Part shown: piece after piece, positions 48,611 through 58,133 of the stretch
Layout: each line of letters begins with the position of its first letter
Numbering within the stretch: the stretch's first letter is position 1
Assembly (NCBI GenBank): GCA_963849065.1
Contig: CAWKFM010000001.1
Coordinates: 434,001-498,000 of the forward strand
DNA length: 64,000 nucleotides
Reading direction: 5' to 3'
Source of the DNA: TOLSYN sp963849065
GTDB taxonomy: Bacteria; Acidobacteriota; Terriglobia; Terriglobales; Acidobacteriaceae
Program-made: the position numbers and the translations under genes
Notes under the pieces: model-generated
The model's database searches: none
Seen by the model: only the letters and a program-made list of their open reading frames with translations
Told to the model about the DNA's origin: nothing

Positions 48611-48988
48611 CTATTTGGCTGTCCTCTTCATTTCGACCTGCACAAGATGAATCTCGGTAGTGCCTGCGTTTTCCACGGCGTGGGTCAGTGGTCCGAACCA
48701 CGCGGCTGTACCGGCTTTGCCCTCGCGTCGTGCCGTCTTGCCGTCAGGGGAGGTGACTTTCATCTTGTAATCGCTGACGTAATAGACAACGTTCTCCGGA
48801 TGCGAATGCATGGCTACTTTCTGTCCAGGTGGTATTCGCACATCAAGCACCCGAACCTGATCATTGTCGAGGATCACTTTGTGGGTCTCTGGCCCTCCGG
48901 CCACTTTCGTCACGTCTTGTGCGAGAACCGTTGAGACCGCCAAACTCAAAACGCAAATTAGCAACCATATTCGGCGTAGCTTTTCCAT
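48611..48988 (-). CDS. Secreted cupin-domain protein
   Basis: A 125-residue exported small cupin. After the signal peptide (LLICVLSLAVSTVLAQ), the cupin barrel contains VRVLDVRIPPGQKVAMHSHPENVVYYVSDYKMKV with the metal-binding HxH pattern (HSH) and a later LTHAVENAG His. Single-domain periplasmic cupins of this kind bind metals or small ligands; the substrate here is unknown. It stands alone, divergent from trpD. Confidence 0.8.
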   Translation of the reverse strand: MEKLRRIWLLICVLSLAVSTVLAQDVTKVAGGPETHKVILDNDQVRVLDVRIPPGQKVAMHSHPENVVYYVSDYKMKVTSPDGKTARREGKAGTAAWFGPLTHAVENAGTTEIHLVQVEMKRTAK

Positions 48989-49305
48989 GGACGTACCTTT
49001 CTTGGGTGCGTATCGGCAGCAGGAAGGAACAGATTCACCAGTGCGAAACAGGGTTGTACGGAGTGGCCCCACGTAACGGGGTCGCTTTGCCCCAGCCCCC
49101 GGATTTTTCGTTTGACCCCGCGCCCCATCCGTCGTAATCTTTTTGGGTGAGCATCGCAACTCCAATCCCCGCGCTTCGCTCCTCCCGTCGATGGTGGCGT
49201 TTTACCATCGAGTGCCTCTAGTTCCGGCACGTCCCGCTTTCCCCTACAATTGTGTTGGCAGATACCTTGGCCGCAGCGCATCTGCGTCGTGGACTGAACC
49301 TCAGG
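48989..49305. other. Gap between cupin gene and trp operon
   Basis: 317 bases without a clear gene. TACAAT at 49245-49250 is a candidate -10 for the trp operon. A small GTGCC/GGCAC inverted repeat precedes it. No leader peptide with Trp codons was found. Confidence 0.45.
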
Positions 49306-50391
49306 ATGGAAACCATGCAAGAAGGTGTCGCAAATTCACCGGCCATGCCCACCGTGGGTGAGTTCCTACCCGCGCTGCTGGCCGCGCGCGACCTCACCCG
49401 CCACGAGGCTGCGCAGCTGGTGAACGCCATGCTGAACCCCGCGACCCCCGACGCGCAGATCGCCGCCGCGCTCGCCCTCCTGGTTGCCAAGGGCGAAAAG
49501 CCGGAGGAGCTGGCGGGCTTTGCCGATGCCCTCTACCAACACGTCCTTCCGGTGGAAATTCCCGCGCAGGTACTGGACACCGCCGGCACCGGCGCCAGCC
49601 AGGTCAAAACCTTCAACATCTCCACCGCGGCTGCCTTCGTCATCGCCGCCGCCGGCTGCGCCATTGCCAAACACGGAGCGCGCGCCTCCACCAGCCAGTG
49701 CGGCAGTGCCGACGTGCTCACCGCCCTCGGTGTCCGTATCGATTGCTCGCCCCTGGTCGCCGTCCGCTGCCTGCGCGAGCTGGGAATCTGCTTCCTCTTC
49801 GCCCCGCATTACCACCCCGCGCTGGCCCGTCTTGCGCCCATCCGCCGCGCCCTCGGATTCCGCACCACCTTCAATCTCGTGGGCCCCATGGTGAACCCCT
49901 GTCGCGCGCAGTACCGCCTGCTGGGTGTCGCCGACCAGGCCCGCATGGCGGACGTGGCCGAAGCCCTCGGCCTCATCGGAGTCACCCGCGCCTGGGTGTT
50001 GCGCGGCGGCGACGGCCTCGATGAGATCACCACCGCCCACTCCACGCGTATCCTCGAAGTGCGCGAAGATCAATCCATCCGCGAGCTCACGCTCTCTCCG
50101 CGCGACTTCGGAGTCGCCGAATCCCCCACCGATGCAGTCCGCGCCGGCGGCGTCGAAGACAACGCGGCCATGATCCGCGCCGTGCTCTCCGGCCAACCCC
50201 GCGATGTGGCGCAAACCGTGGCGCGCGACCTCGTCGTGCTCAACGCCGCCGCCGCCCTGCACGTGCGCACCGGAGACGCTCTGCTCGACTGTGCCGACCG
50301 CGCCCGCCGCGGAATAGATGAAGGCGCTGCCCTCGCCAAGCTCGAAGCCCTGATCGCAATCTCGCAGCTGTCCGATGGAGAGGCTGCATGA
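49306..50391 (+). CDS. trpD: Anthranilate phosphoribosyltransferase
   Basis: A 361-residue TrpD, second step of tryptophan synthesis from chorismate. Motifs: QVLDTAGTGASQVKTFNISTAAAFVIAAAGCAIAKHGARASTSQCGSADVLTALG (the PRPP-binding GTGG and KHG regions) and FRTTFNLVGPMVNPCRAQYRLLGV. The glycine of the usual GTGGD motif is replaced (GTGAS), which is uncommon. ATGs at 49306 and 49315 are both possible starts. It heads the operon and overlaps trpC by four bases. Confidence 0.92.
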   Translation: METMQEGVANSPAMPTVGEFLPALLAARDLTRHEAAQLVNAMLNPATPDAQIAAALALLVAKGEKPEELAGFADALYQHVLPVEIPAQVLDTAGTGASQVKTFNISTAAAFVIAAAGCAIAKHGARASTSQCGSADVLTALGVRIDCSPLVAVRCLRELGICFLFAPHYHPALARLAPIRRALGFRTTFNLVGPMVNPCRAQYRLLGVADQARMADVAEALGLIGVTRAWVLRGGDGLDEITTAHSTRILEVREDQSIRELTLSPRDFGVAESPTDAVRAGGVEDNAAMIRAVLSGQPRDVAQTVARDLVVLNAAAALHVRTGDALLDCADRARRGIDEGAALAKLEALIAISQLSDGEAA

Positions 50392-51200
50392 GCTCCGAAT
50401 TTCTAGCCCGTGTCATGGACGCCAAGCGCCTCCAGATGAGCCAACTCACCGATGCCGAGCGCGAAGCCGTCCGCGATGCTGCCGTGGCTCATCGCGCCGC
50501 TCGCACCGCCCGCTTCCACTCCGCGTTGCTGGCTCGTCCCACCGCCATCATCGCCGAGTTCAAGCGCCACTCGCCCTCCGCCGGAGCCATTCAGGCCGGA
50601 GCCGAGCCTGTCGCGCTCGCCCACCTCTACCAGGCCGGTGGCGCCGCCGCCATGTCCGTGCTCACCGAGCCCGATCACTTCAAGGGATCGCTCGACGACC
50701 TGCGCAGCGTGGCCGCCGCAGTCACCCTGCCGCTGCTGCGCAAGGATTTCGCGGTGGACCGTCACCAGGTTTATGAAGCCGCGCTCGCCGGTGCCGAAGC
50801 CGTGCTGGTCATCGTCGCCGGATTGAGCGACGCCGACGCCCTCAAGCTGCTCGATGCCGCCCACCAGGTTCACCTCGACGCGCTAGTCGAGGTCCACACC
50901 GCTGAAGAGTTGCAACGCGCCGCCTCCATCGGCGCACGCCTCATTGGGGTCAACAACCGCAACCTGAAAACCCTCCAGGTCGACCTCGAAACTTCCCTGC
51001 GCCTCGCCGAACTGGCTCCGCCCGATGCCACTCTGGTCGCCGAGAGCGGACTGCGCACACGCGCCGACATCGAGCGCCTGCAAGCCGCCGGATACCGCGC
51101 CTTCCTGATTGGCGAAACCCTCATGCGCGCCGCCGATCCGCGCGCCGCGCTGGCTGCCCTGCAAGGTCTGGCCGGCCCGATCAGCGAGATGAAACCATGA
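50388..51200 (+). CDS. trpC: Indole-3-glycerol phosphate synthase
   Basis: A 270-residue TrpC barrel: IIAEFKRHSPSAGAI (catalytic Lys and Glu context), AMSVLTEPDHFKGSLDDL, LPLLRKDFAVDRHQVYEAALAGAEAVLVIV, LIGVNNRNLKTLQVDL and VAESGLRTRADIERL. It ring-closes CdRP to indole-glycerol phosphate. It is a separate gene, not fused to trpF. Both ends overlap neighbours by four bases. Confidence 0.95.
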   Translation: MSSEFLARVMDAKRLQMSQLTDAEREAVRDAAVAHRAARTARFHSALLARPTAIIAEFKRHSPSAGAIQAGAEPVALAHLYQAGGAAAMSVLTEPDHFKGSLDDLRSVAAAVTLPLLRKDFAVDRHQVYEAALAGAEAVLVIVAGLSDADALKLLDAAHQVHLDALVEVHTAEELQRAASIGARLIGVNNRNLKTLQVDLETSLRLAELAPPDATLVAESGLRTRADIERLQAAGYRAFLIGETLMRAADPRAALAALQGLAGPISEMKP

Positions 51201-51895
51201 GCGTGGAGATCAAGATCTGCGGCATCACCCGTGTCGAAGACGCCCATGCGGCGATGGAGTTGGGCGCATCCATGCTCGGTCTCAACTTCTACCCGCAGAG
51301 CCCGCGCTGCATCTCTTTGGAGCGTGCGCAGGAGATCGCCCGCGTCGTCGCCTTCACCAACCGCCGTGCCGGATGCGATCCCCTGTCCGGCATGGCGACC
51401 CGTCCGGCGAGGCTCGTCGGTGTATTCGTAAATATGAATGTATCGGAAGTCCTGCGCATCGCCCGCGCCGTTCCCCTCGACATGGTGCAGTTGCACGGCG
51501 ACGAATCGCCCGCCGACTGCGCCACCGTGGCCGCCGAGTTCCGCGTCATTCGCGCCCTCAGGGTCGATGCCAATTTCAGCCCGGAGCGTGCCGCCGAATT
51601 CGGGATGTGCCGCGCTCTTCTGCTCGATACTCCCAGCGCGAATCATGGCGGCTCGGGCGAATGTTTCGACTGGCCCGGCGTAGAGTGGGAGAGTATTCGC
51701 TCCGCCGTGCCAAAGGCGAAGCTGATCGTCGCCGGGGGTCTCGACGCGCACAATGTCGCCGAGGCCATCGCCATCGCTAAGCCCGACGCGGTCGATGTCT
51801 GCAGCGGCGTGGAGTCATCCAAAGGGATCAAGAGCCTGTACGAGATGGGCAAGTTCGTGGCGGCCGTGCGGGCCGCGGAGTGGAGTGAGCAATGA
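51197..51895 (+). CDS. trpF: Phosphoribosylanthranilate isomerase
   Basis: A 232-residue TrpF with the family start VEIKICGITRVEDAHAAMELGASMLGLNFYPQSPRCIS (catalytic Cys in KICGIT) and later LVGVFVNMNVSEVLRIARAVPLDMVQLHGDESP and VAGGLDAHNVAEAI. The catalytic Asp lies in LLLDTPS. A roughly 20-residue insertion (NRRAGCDPLSGMATRPAR) comes before LVGVF. Overlaps trpC and trpB by four bases each. Confidence 0.93.
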   Translation: MSVEIKICGITRVEDAHAAMELGASMLGLNFYPQSPRCISLERAQEIARVVAFTNRRAGCDPLSGMATRPARLVGVFVNMNVSEVLRIARAVPLDMVQLHGDESPADCATVAAEFRVIRALRVDANFSPERAAEFGMCRALLLDTPSANHGGSGECFDWPGVEWESIRSAVPKAKLIVAGGLDAHNVAEAIAIAKPDAVDVCSGVESSKGIKSLYEMGKFVAAVRAAEWSEQ

Positions 51896-53139
51896 AGCAC
51901 GCAGCAACCAAGGACGGAGCAGTGTTGGAGAGCCTTCTCGGCATCTCCGCCGAGGGCTATTTCGGACCCTACGGCGGGCGATTCGTGGCCGAGACCCTCA
52001 TCGAGCCGCTCGACGAGCTGACTGCCGCTTTTGCCGCGGCGCGCCAGGACCCAGACTTTCAGCGCGAACTAAGCAGCCTGCTCGCCGAATTCAGCGGCAG
52101 GCCCACGCCCTTGTATTACGCCGAGCGCCTCAGCGAATACGCCGGCGGCGCGCGCATCCTTTTAAAGCGCGAAGATCTCGGCCACACCGGCTCGCACAAA
52201 ATCAACAACGCCCTCGGACAAGTTCTGCTGGCGCGCCGCATGGGCAAGCGCCGCATCATCGCCGAAACCGGCGCCGGACAGCACGGCGTCGCCACCGCCA
52301 CCGTCTGCGCCCGCTTCGGCCTGCAGTGCGTCGTCTACATGGGCGCCGAGGACATGAGGCGCCAGGCCCTCAACGTCTTCCGCATGCGCCTCATGGGCGC
52401 CGAGGTGCGCGGCGTCGAGGCCGGCTCCAAGACCCTCAAGGATGCCATCAACGAAGCCCTCCGCGACTGGGTCACCAACGTGCGTGACACCTATTATCTG
52501 CTCGGCTCCGCGCTCGGCCCGCATCCCTATCCCACCATGGTGCGCGACTTCCAGCGCGTCATCGGCGACGAGGCGCGCGCCCAGGTCCTCGCCCGCGAAT
52601 CCCGCCTGCCCGATGCGGTCGTCGCCTGTGTCGGCGGCGGATCCAACGCCATCGGCATCTTCACCTCCTTTGTCGAAGATCAAAACGTGCGCCTCATCGG
52701 CGTCGAGGCCGGCGGCCGTGGCGAGTCGCTCGGAGATCACGCCGCCCGCTTCCACGGCGGTGTCCCCGGCGTGCTGCAGGGAACCTACAGCTACGTGCTG
52801 CAGGATGACGATGGCCAGATCGCGGCAACCCACTCGGTCTCTGCTGGATTGGACTATGCCTCCGTCGGTCCCGAGCACGCTCATCTGCGCGAACTGGGCC
52901 GCGCCGAGTACGTCTCCGTCACCGATGCGGAAGCGCTCGATGCTTTCGATTTGCTCTCCCGCCGCGAAGGAATCATTCCCGCGCTGGAATCTTCCCACGC
53001 GGTCTCTTACGCCGTACAACTGGCCGCCCAACTCGGTAAGGATGCATTGATGATCGTCAATCTATCCGGACGTGGCGATAAGGATGTGGACACCGTGGCA
53101 ACGCTCAAGGCCGAATCAAAACAAGGCGGTGCGCAATGA
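51892..53139 (+). CDS. trpB: Tryptophan synthase beta chain (TrpB1)
   Basis: A 415-residue TrpB1. GYFGPYGGRFVAETL begins the fold; the PLP lysine is in LGHTGSHKINNALGQVLLA, followed by AETGAGQHGVATATVCARFGL and the phosphate-binding GGGSNAIG. It condenses indole, delivered by TrpA, with serine. A second, unrelated-subclass TrpB2 lies at 59541. Overlaps trpF and trpA by four bases. Confidence 0.96.
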   Translation: MKHAATKDGAVLESLLGISAEGYFGPYGGRFVAETLIEPLDELTAAFAAARQDPDFQRELSSLLAEFSGRPTPLYYAERLSEYAGGARILLKREDLGHTGSHKINNALGQVLLARRMGKRRIIAETGAGQHGVATATVCARFGLQCVVYMGAEDMRRQALNVFRMRLMGAEVRGVEAGSKTLKDAINEALRDWVTNVRDTYYLLGSALGPHPYPTMVRDFQRVIGDEARAQVLARESRLPDAVVACVGGGSNAIGIFTSFVEDQNVRLIGVEAGGRGESLGDHAARFHGGVPGVLQGTYSYVLQDDDGQIAATHSVSAGLDYASVGPEHAHLRELGRAEYVSVTDAEALDAFDLLSRREGIIPALESSHAVSYAVQLAAQLGKDALMIVNLSGRGDKDVDTVATLKAESKQGGAQ

Positions 53140-53939
53140 CCACCAAACTGCAGCAGGCGTTTCAAACATTGCGCTCCACAGGTCGCAAGGGAGTCGTGCC
53201 CTACATCACGGCGGGAGATCCCGATCTGGAGACCACCTACAATCTGCTGGTCGCCCTGGCCCGCGGCGGTGCCACTGCCATCGAACTCGGCGTCCCCTTC
53301 AGCGATCCTGCTGCCGACGGCCCTGTCATTCAGCGCGCCTGCGAGCGCGCCCTGGCCCGCGGCGTCAAGCTCAATGCCATCCTTGAAGTCGCGGGCCGTG
53401 CGGCCTCAGCCACCGGAATTCCCATCGTTCTCTTCAGCTATCTCAATCCGCTTCTGCGCCACGGTCTCGACCGCCTCGCGCAGGACGCCGCCGATGCGGG
53501 CCTCGCCGGAGTTCTTGTCACCGACCTTCCCGCCGAGGCCGCGCACGGATTCTCGCAGGCCTTGCAGCGTCGCGGCCTCGACCTGGTCTCGCTCGTCGCG
53601 CCCACCTCCACCGAGCAGCGCATCGCGCAGATCGCACAAACCGCCACCGGATTCCTCTACGCCATCTCGGTCACCGGAGTCACCGGCACGCGCCAGCAGC
53701 TCAGTGCCGACGCCGGAGCCTTGCTCGCTCGCATCCGCCGCGTCACCCAGTTGCCCGTCGCCGTCGGCTTCGGAGTCAGCAACGCGGAGCAGGCACGCGC
53801 TGCCTGGGCGCAGGGTGCCGACGCGGTCATCGTCGGCTCGGCCATCGTCAAAAAAATCGAAGAATTCGGAGCGCAAGCTCCCGCGGAAGTGGAACGCTTT
53901 GTGCGCGAGCTGGTCGCCGCACAGGCGGTGGAGGCATAA
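53136..53939 (+). CDS. trpA: Tryptophan synthase alpha chain
   Basis: A 267-residue TrpA barrel. The catalytic residues are in VVPYITAGDPDLETT and ATAIELGVPFSDPAADGPVIQRACERAL (Glu and Asp60-like), with GVLVTDLPAEAA, FLYAISVTGVTGTR and VGFGVSNAEQA. It cleaves indole-glycerol phosphate and channels indole to TrpB. It is followed one base later by the DAHP synthase gene. Confidence 0.96.
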   Translation: MTTKLQQAFQTLRSTGRKGVVPYITAGDPDLETTYNLLVALARGGATAIELGVPFSDPAADGPVIQRACERALARGVKLNAILEVAGRAASATGIPIVLFSYLNPLLRHGLDRLAQDAADAGLAGVLVTDLPAEAAHGFSQALQRRGLDLVSLVAPTSTEQRIAQIAQTATGFLYAISVTGVTGTRQQLSADAGALLARIRRVTQLPVAVGFGVSNAEQARAAWAQGADAVIVGSAIVKKIEEFGAQAPAEVERFVRELVAAQAVEA

Positions 53940-53940
53940 C

Positions 53941-54990
53941 ATGCTTATATCGATGAATGTGAATGCAACCGAAGAGCAGATGCAGGCCGTCTGCAAGCGC
54001 ATCGAGGAACTCGGCTACCGGCCTCACCCGCTGACCGGCACAACCCGCTACGTCATTGGAATTACCGGCAACAAAGATCTCTCGGCGGCCGATCAGCTCA
54101 GCCAGATGCCCGGCGTGGCCGAGGTCATCGCGGTCACCAAGCCCTACAAACTGGTCAGCCGAGACATGAAGGCCCAGGACACCGTAGTCCGCTTCGCAGG
54201 CTCCGATGTCACCGTCGGCGCAGCCGAACTGGCCATCATGGCTGGTCCCTGTTCGGTCGAGAGCCGCGATCAGATCTTCCGCGTCGCCGAATCGGTAGCC
54301 AAGGGCGGCGCGCGATTCCTGCGCGGCGGAGCCTTCAAGCCGCGCACCTCGCCCTACGCCTTTCAAGGTATGGGCGAGCGTGGTTTGGAAATCATGGCCG
54401 CCGCCCGCGAAGCCTTCGGCCTGCTGGTTGTCACCGAAGCCATCGATCACGAATCCCTTGCCCTGGTCGATCAATATGCCGACATGATTCAGATCGGCGC
54501 CCGCAACATGCAGAACTTCGCTCTGCTCAAGCAGGCCGGGCGAGCCGCCAAGCCGGTGCTGCTCAAGCGCGGTATGTCCGCCACGCTCGACGAGCTTCTC
54601 ATGGCCGCCGAATACATCATGAGCGAGGGCAACTACAACGTTGTGCTCTGCGAGCGAGGCATCCGCACCTTCGCCACCCATACCCGCAACACCCTGGACG
54701 TGGGTATCATTCCTGCGGCCAAAAAGCTCACCCACCTCCCCATCATCGTCGATCCCAGCCACGCCGCCGGCGAGCGCGACAAGGTCGTCCCCCTGGCGCG
54801 CGCCGGCATTGCCGCTGGAGCCGACGGCCTCATCGTCGAGGTGCACTGCGATCCCGACCACGCACTCTCCGATGGCGCCCAGTCGCTCTATCCCGATCAG
54901 TTCGCCGCCATGGTCTCCCAGCTGCGCAGCATCGGCCAAGTCCTGGGACGCACCTTGCAGCAGCCCGCTGGCGCAGGAGTTGCCAAGTGA
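53941..54990 (+). CDS. aroF: DAHP synthase with N-terminal regulatory domain
   Basis: A 349-residue type I-beta DAHP synthase (KDO8PS-like group), the first step of the shikimate pathway. An N-terminal ferredoxin-like domain (MLISMNVNATEEQMQAVCKRIEELGYRPHPLTG, to about residue 75) usually mediates feedback control. The barrel has IMAGPCSVESRDQIF, RGGAFKPRTSPYAFQGMGERGLEI, IGARNMQNFALL, LLKRGMSATLDEL, VLCERGIRTF and VDPSHAAGERDKV. Its place inside the trp operon ties carbon entry to tryptophan demand. Confidence 0.95.
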   Translation: MLISMNVNATEEQMQAVCKRIEELGYRPHPLTGTTRYVIGITGNKDLSAADQLSQMPGVAEVIAVTKPYKLVSRDMKAQDTVVRFAGSDVTVGAAELAIMAGPCSVESRDQIFRVAESVAKGGARFLRGGAFKPRTSPYAFQGMGERGLEIMAAAREAFGLLVVTEAIDHESLALVDQYADMIQIGARNMQNFALLKQAGRAAKPVLLKRGMSATLDELLMAAEYIMSEGNYNVVLCERGIRTFATHTRNTLDVGIIPAAKKLTHLPIIVDPSHAAGERDKVVPLARAGIAAGADGLIVEVHCDPDHALSDGAQSLYPDQFAAMVSQLRSIGQVLGRTLQQPAGAGVAK

Positions 54991-56525
54991 GCGGCAAAAC
55001 AAGCGCCACCATCACCCCCGGCACACCCTTCGCGGAGTTCTGCCGCCTCGCCCAGTCCGGGGGGCTCGTTGCCGTCAATCAAACCGTCTCGGCCGATCTG
55101 CTCACTCCGCTCTCGGCCTACCTGCGCATCGCCCAGGGCAGCTCTCGCAGCTTCCTGCTGGAGTCGGTCGAAGGCGGCGAGCACCTGGCGCGTTACTCCT
55201 TCCTCGGAGCCGAACCCGCCATGGTCGTCCGCAGCCGAGCCGGCCTCACCACGGTCGAAGATTCCAGCGGCACGCACCAGGAGCCCGGCACTGCCGTCGA
55301 TGTCCTGCGCCGCGAGTTCGCCCATCGTCACCTGGCCGCCGCGGAGAATACTGCGCCCATGGCCGGGGGCTGCGTGGGCTATCTCGGCTATGCGGCCTCC
55401 AGCTGGTTTGACCCGGCGATGCAGGCGGTCTCCGGCACCGGCGACGACGCCTGCTTCCTCATCTTCCGCACCGTGCTCGCCTTCGACCACGCCCGCCAGC
55501 AGATCCAGATCCGCACTCTGGCCGAGGTCGCGCCGGGCGCATCCGAATCCGCGCTCCGCCAATCGTTCGACGCCGCAGCGGCCACCAATCGCGAGGTCGT
55601 GCGCAAGCTCAGCGCCGCCGTCGAACTGCCGCTCATCACCGAGCCGGTCAGCAGCGCCGGCGAGCCGCACTTCGACTCCAACTTCACCCCCGCTGAGTTC
55701 GAGCGTGCCGTCGCCGAAGGCAAAGAGCTCATCTACGCCGGCGAGTGTTTCCAGATCGTCCTGTCGCAGCGCTTCCGCCGCAAGACCACGGCCAACGCGG
55801 TCTCGCTGTACCGCGCCCTTCGGGCCACCAATCCATCGCCTTACATGTTCCTGCTCAAACTCGGCCCCTCGCCTGATAACGGCGCCGAGCAGGCGCTCAT
55901 CGGTGCCTCGCCTGAGATGCTGGTGCGCTGCCGTGATCGCGAGTTGACCTACCGTCCCATCGCCGGGACCCGGCCTCGCGGCTTCAACACCGAGCAGGAC
56001 GCGCACCTCGCCAATGAGCTCCTGGCCGACGAGAAGGAGCGTGCCGAGCACATGATGCTGGTCGATCTCGGACGCAACGATCTCGGCCGCGTCTCCCGCT
56101 ACACCACGGTGAAGGTCAACAAACTCATGACCGTGGAGAAATACTCGCACGTCATGCATCTGGTCACCGAACTCGAAGCCGAACTGCGTCCCGAACTCGA
56201 TCGCTTCGATGCTCTCGGCGCCTGCTTTCCCGCCGGAACCGTCACCGGCGCGCCCAAAATCCGCGCCATGCAGGGAATTGCCGACCTCGAGCGCGGCGCG
56301 CGCGAAGCCTATTCCGGCGCGGTTCTCTACGCCGACTACGCTAACAATCTCGACTCCTGCATTACCATCCGCACCATGGAACTCACCGGCGACGAACTCT
56401 GCGTACAGGCCGGTGCCGGCATCGTCGCCGACTCGGTCCCGGCCACCGAGTGGGAGGAAACCGTCAACAAGTCGCGAGCCCTGCGCCGCGCCGTGGCCCT
56501 GGCCGAGGCTGAGGCTAGTAAATAA
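54987..56525 (+). CDS. trpE: Anthranilate synthase component I
   Basis: A 512-residue TrpE. The N-terminal half carries LLESVEGGEHLARYSFLG, close to the LLES motif that binds feedback tryptophan. The catalytic half shows YIFAGECFQIVLSQRFRRKT-type sequence (IYAGECFQIVLSQRF), SPEMLVRC, PIAGTRPRG, ADEKERAEHMMLVDLGRNDLGRV and FPAGTVTGAPKIRAMQGI. It starts with a GTG that overlaps the DAHP synthase stop by four bases. Not fused to trpG. Confidence 0.95.
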   Translation: MSGKTSATITPGTPFAEFCRLAQSGGLVAVNQTVSADLLTPLSAYLRIAQGSSRSFLLESVEGGEHLARYSFLGAEPAMVVRSRAGLTTVEDSSGTHQEPGTAVDVLRREFAHRHLAAAENTAPMAGGCVGYLGYAASSWFDPAMQAVSGTGDDACFLIFRTVLAFDHARQQIQIRTLAEVAPGASESALRQSFDAAAATNREVVRKLSAAVELPLITEPVSSAGEPHFDSNFTPAEFERAVAEGKELIYAGECFQIVLSQRFRRKTTANAVSLYRALRATNPSPYMFLLKLGPSPDNGAEQALIGASPEMLVRCRDRELTYRPIAGTRPRGFNTEQDAHLANELLADEKERAEHMMLVDLGRNDLGRVSRYTTVKVNKLMTVEKYSHVMHLVTELEAELRPELDRFDALGACFPAGTVTGAPKIRAMQGIADLERGAREAYSGAVLYADYANNLDSCITIRTMELTGDELCVQAGAGIVADSVPATEWEETVNKSRALRRAVALAEAEASK

Positions 56526-56546
56526 CGCAGAGGCGGAAGGATTACC

Positions 56547-57134
<588 letters not shown>

Positions 57135-57210
57135 GTCCATACAACTTTGTCCCGTTAGCCATCTTCGAATCGACCATGCTCTTTTCGCTCATCGAAAGCG
57201 CCTCGCCGCT

Positions 57211-57849
57211 ATGAAGTTCGTAAAAAGCTCTCTTCTCGCTATCATGCTCTTGTCGCTCTCGGCGGCTCTTGCGCAGAGCTCTGCTTCGCCTAACGATCAA
57301 CCTTTCGCTGCCGCCGCCGAACCCGCGCAGCCGCCGGCGCAACCGCAGGAAGCCATTCCCGCGCTGCCTGCTGGCGAGCCCAAACCTGGTCCCGTCGGCG
57401 ACGAAGAGCGCCTGGCGCGCAAGGTCCGTCATGCCCTGGTCATGCAGTCCCAGTTCTCTATCTGGGATTGGCTCGCCTTCCGTGTCAACGGTAGCACCGT
57501 CGAATTGCTGGGCAGCGTCTGCAACCCCAACCTCAAAGGTGATGCCGTAAACACCGTGACCCAAATCGACGGTGTCGAGCAGGTGATCGACCACATCAGC
57601 CGGCTGCCTCTCTCGCCCGAGGACGATCGCATCCGCCATCAGGTAGCCGACGCCATCTACCACTCGGGTCCCTTGATGAATTATTCCTGGTCGGCCATCC
57701 CCACCATCCACATCATCGTCAGCGGCGGCCAGGTGTGGCTGGAAGGCGAGGTTGACAATCAGAAAGATAAGGACACCGCGGCCCTCCGCGCCAACACCGT
57801 CTCCGGAGTCCTCCGCGTCACCAACAATCTGCGCATCGAACAGGATTAG
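57211..57849 (+). CDS. Secreted BON-domain protein
   Basis: A 212-residue exported protein: signal peptide (LLAIMLLSLSAALAQ), a Pro/Ala/Gln-rich linker, then two BON domains. The first is ARKVRHALVMQSQFSIWDWLAFRVNGSTVELLGSVCNPNLKGDAVNTVTQIDGVEQVIDHI, the second IRHQVADAIYHSGPLMNYSWSAIPTIHIIVSGGQVWLEGEVDNQKDKDTAALRANTVSGVLRVTNNL. BON domains bind phospholipids and are common in OsmY-like envelope-stress proteins. It lies 76 bases after trpG and is probably separate from the operon. Confidence 0.88.
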   Translation: MKFVKSSLLAIMLLSLSAALAQSSASPNDQPFAAAAEPAQPPAQPQEAIPALPAGEPKPGPVGDEERLARKVRHALVMQSQFSIWDWLAFRVNGSTVELLGSVCNPNLKGDAVNTVTQIDGVEQVIDHISRLPLSPEDDRIRHQVADAIYHSGPLMNYSWSAIPTIHIIVSGGQVWLEGEVDNQKDKDTAALRANTVSGVLRVTNNLRIEQD

Positions 57850-57917
57850 CCGAGCGCCCGCGGCCGGAGCGGCGTCTTTTGCCGCGTACCCGCCGCAATG
57901 ATCACATTTTTGAGAGT

Positions 57918-57943
57918 GTCATCCTGAACGAAGCGAAGGACCC
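57918..57943. repeat. 26-bp dispersed repeat, inverted copy
   Basis: GTCATCCTGAACGAAGCGAA plus GGACCC. The reverse complement matches 4737-4762 at 23 of 26 positions. Lies in the BON-GH1 gap. Confidence 0.7.
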
Positions 57944-58022
57944 CTGCGCACCTGAAATCTCCCGTGCCGCGGGTGAGGCACTTCCGCCACCATGCTCCCC
58001 GGAGTTGTCTCAACAGGTGCCG

Positions 58023-58046
58023 ACATCTGCCGTTACTAGCAGATGT
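58023..58046. repeat. Hairpin, ACATCTGC stem
   Basis: ACATCTGC (58023-58030), loop of eight bases, GCAGATGT (58039-58046). The stem resembles hairpin copies at 6401 but lacks the GGGGCACC flank, so it may be a degraded or separate member. Confidence 0.5.
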
Positions 58047-58133
58047 GGTTCTGTGAAACTCGGTGGAGCATCCCTCTGCCGAACTGCTAGGATTGTGCTG
58101 GTCTCACATTTTCGTTTTCCCTGAAACTCGCCT

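Noticed and set aside
49130..49305. Possible trp leader peptide or attenuator.
   Set aside because: No short ORF with consecutive Trp codons and no terminator/antiterminator pair was visible.
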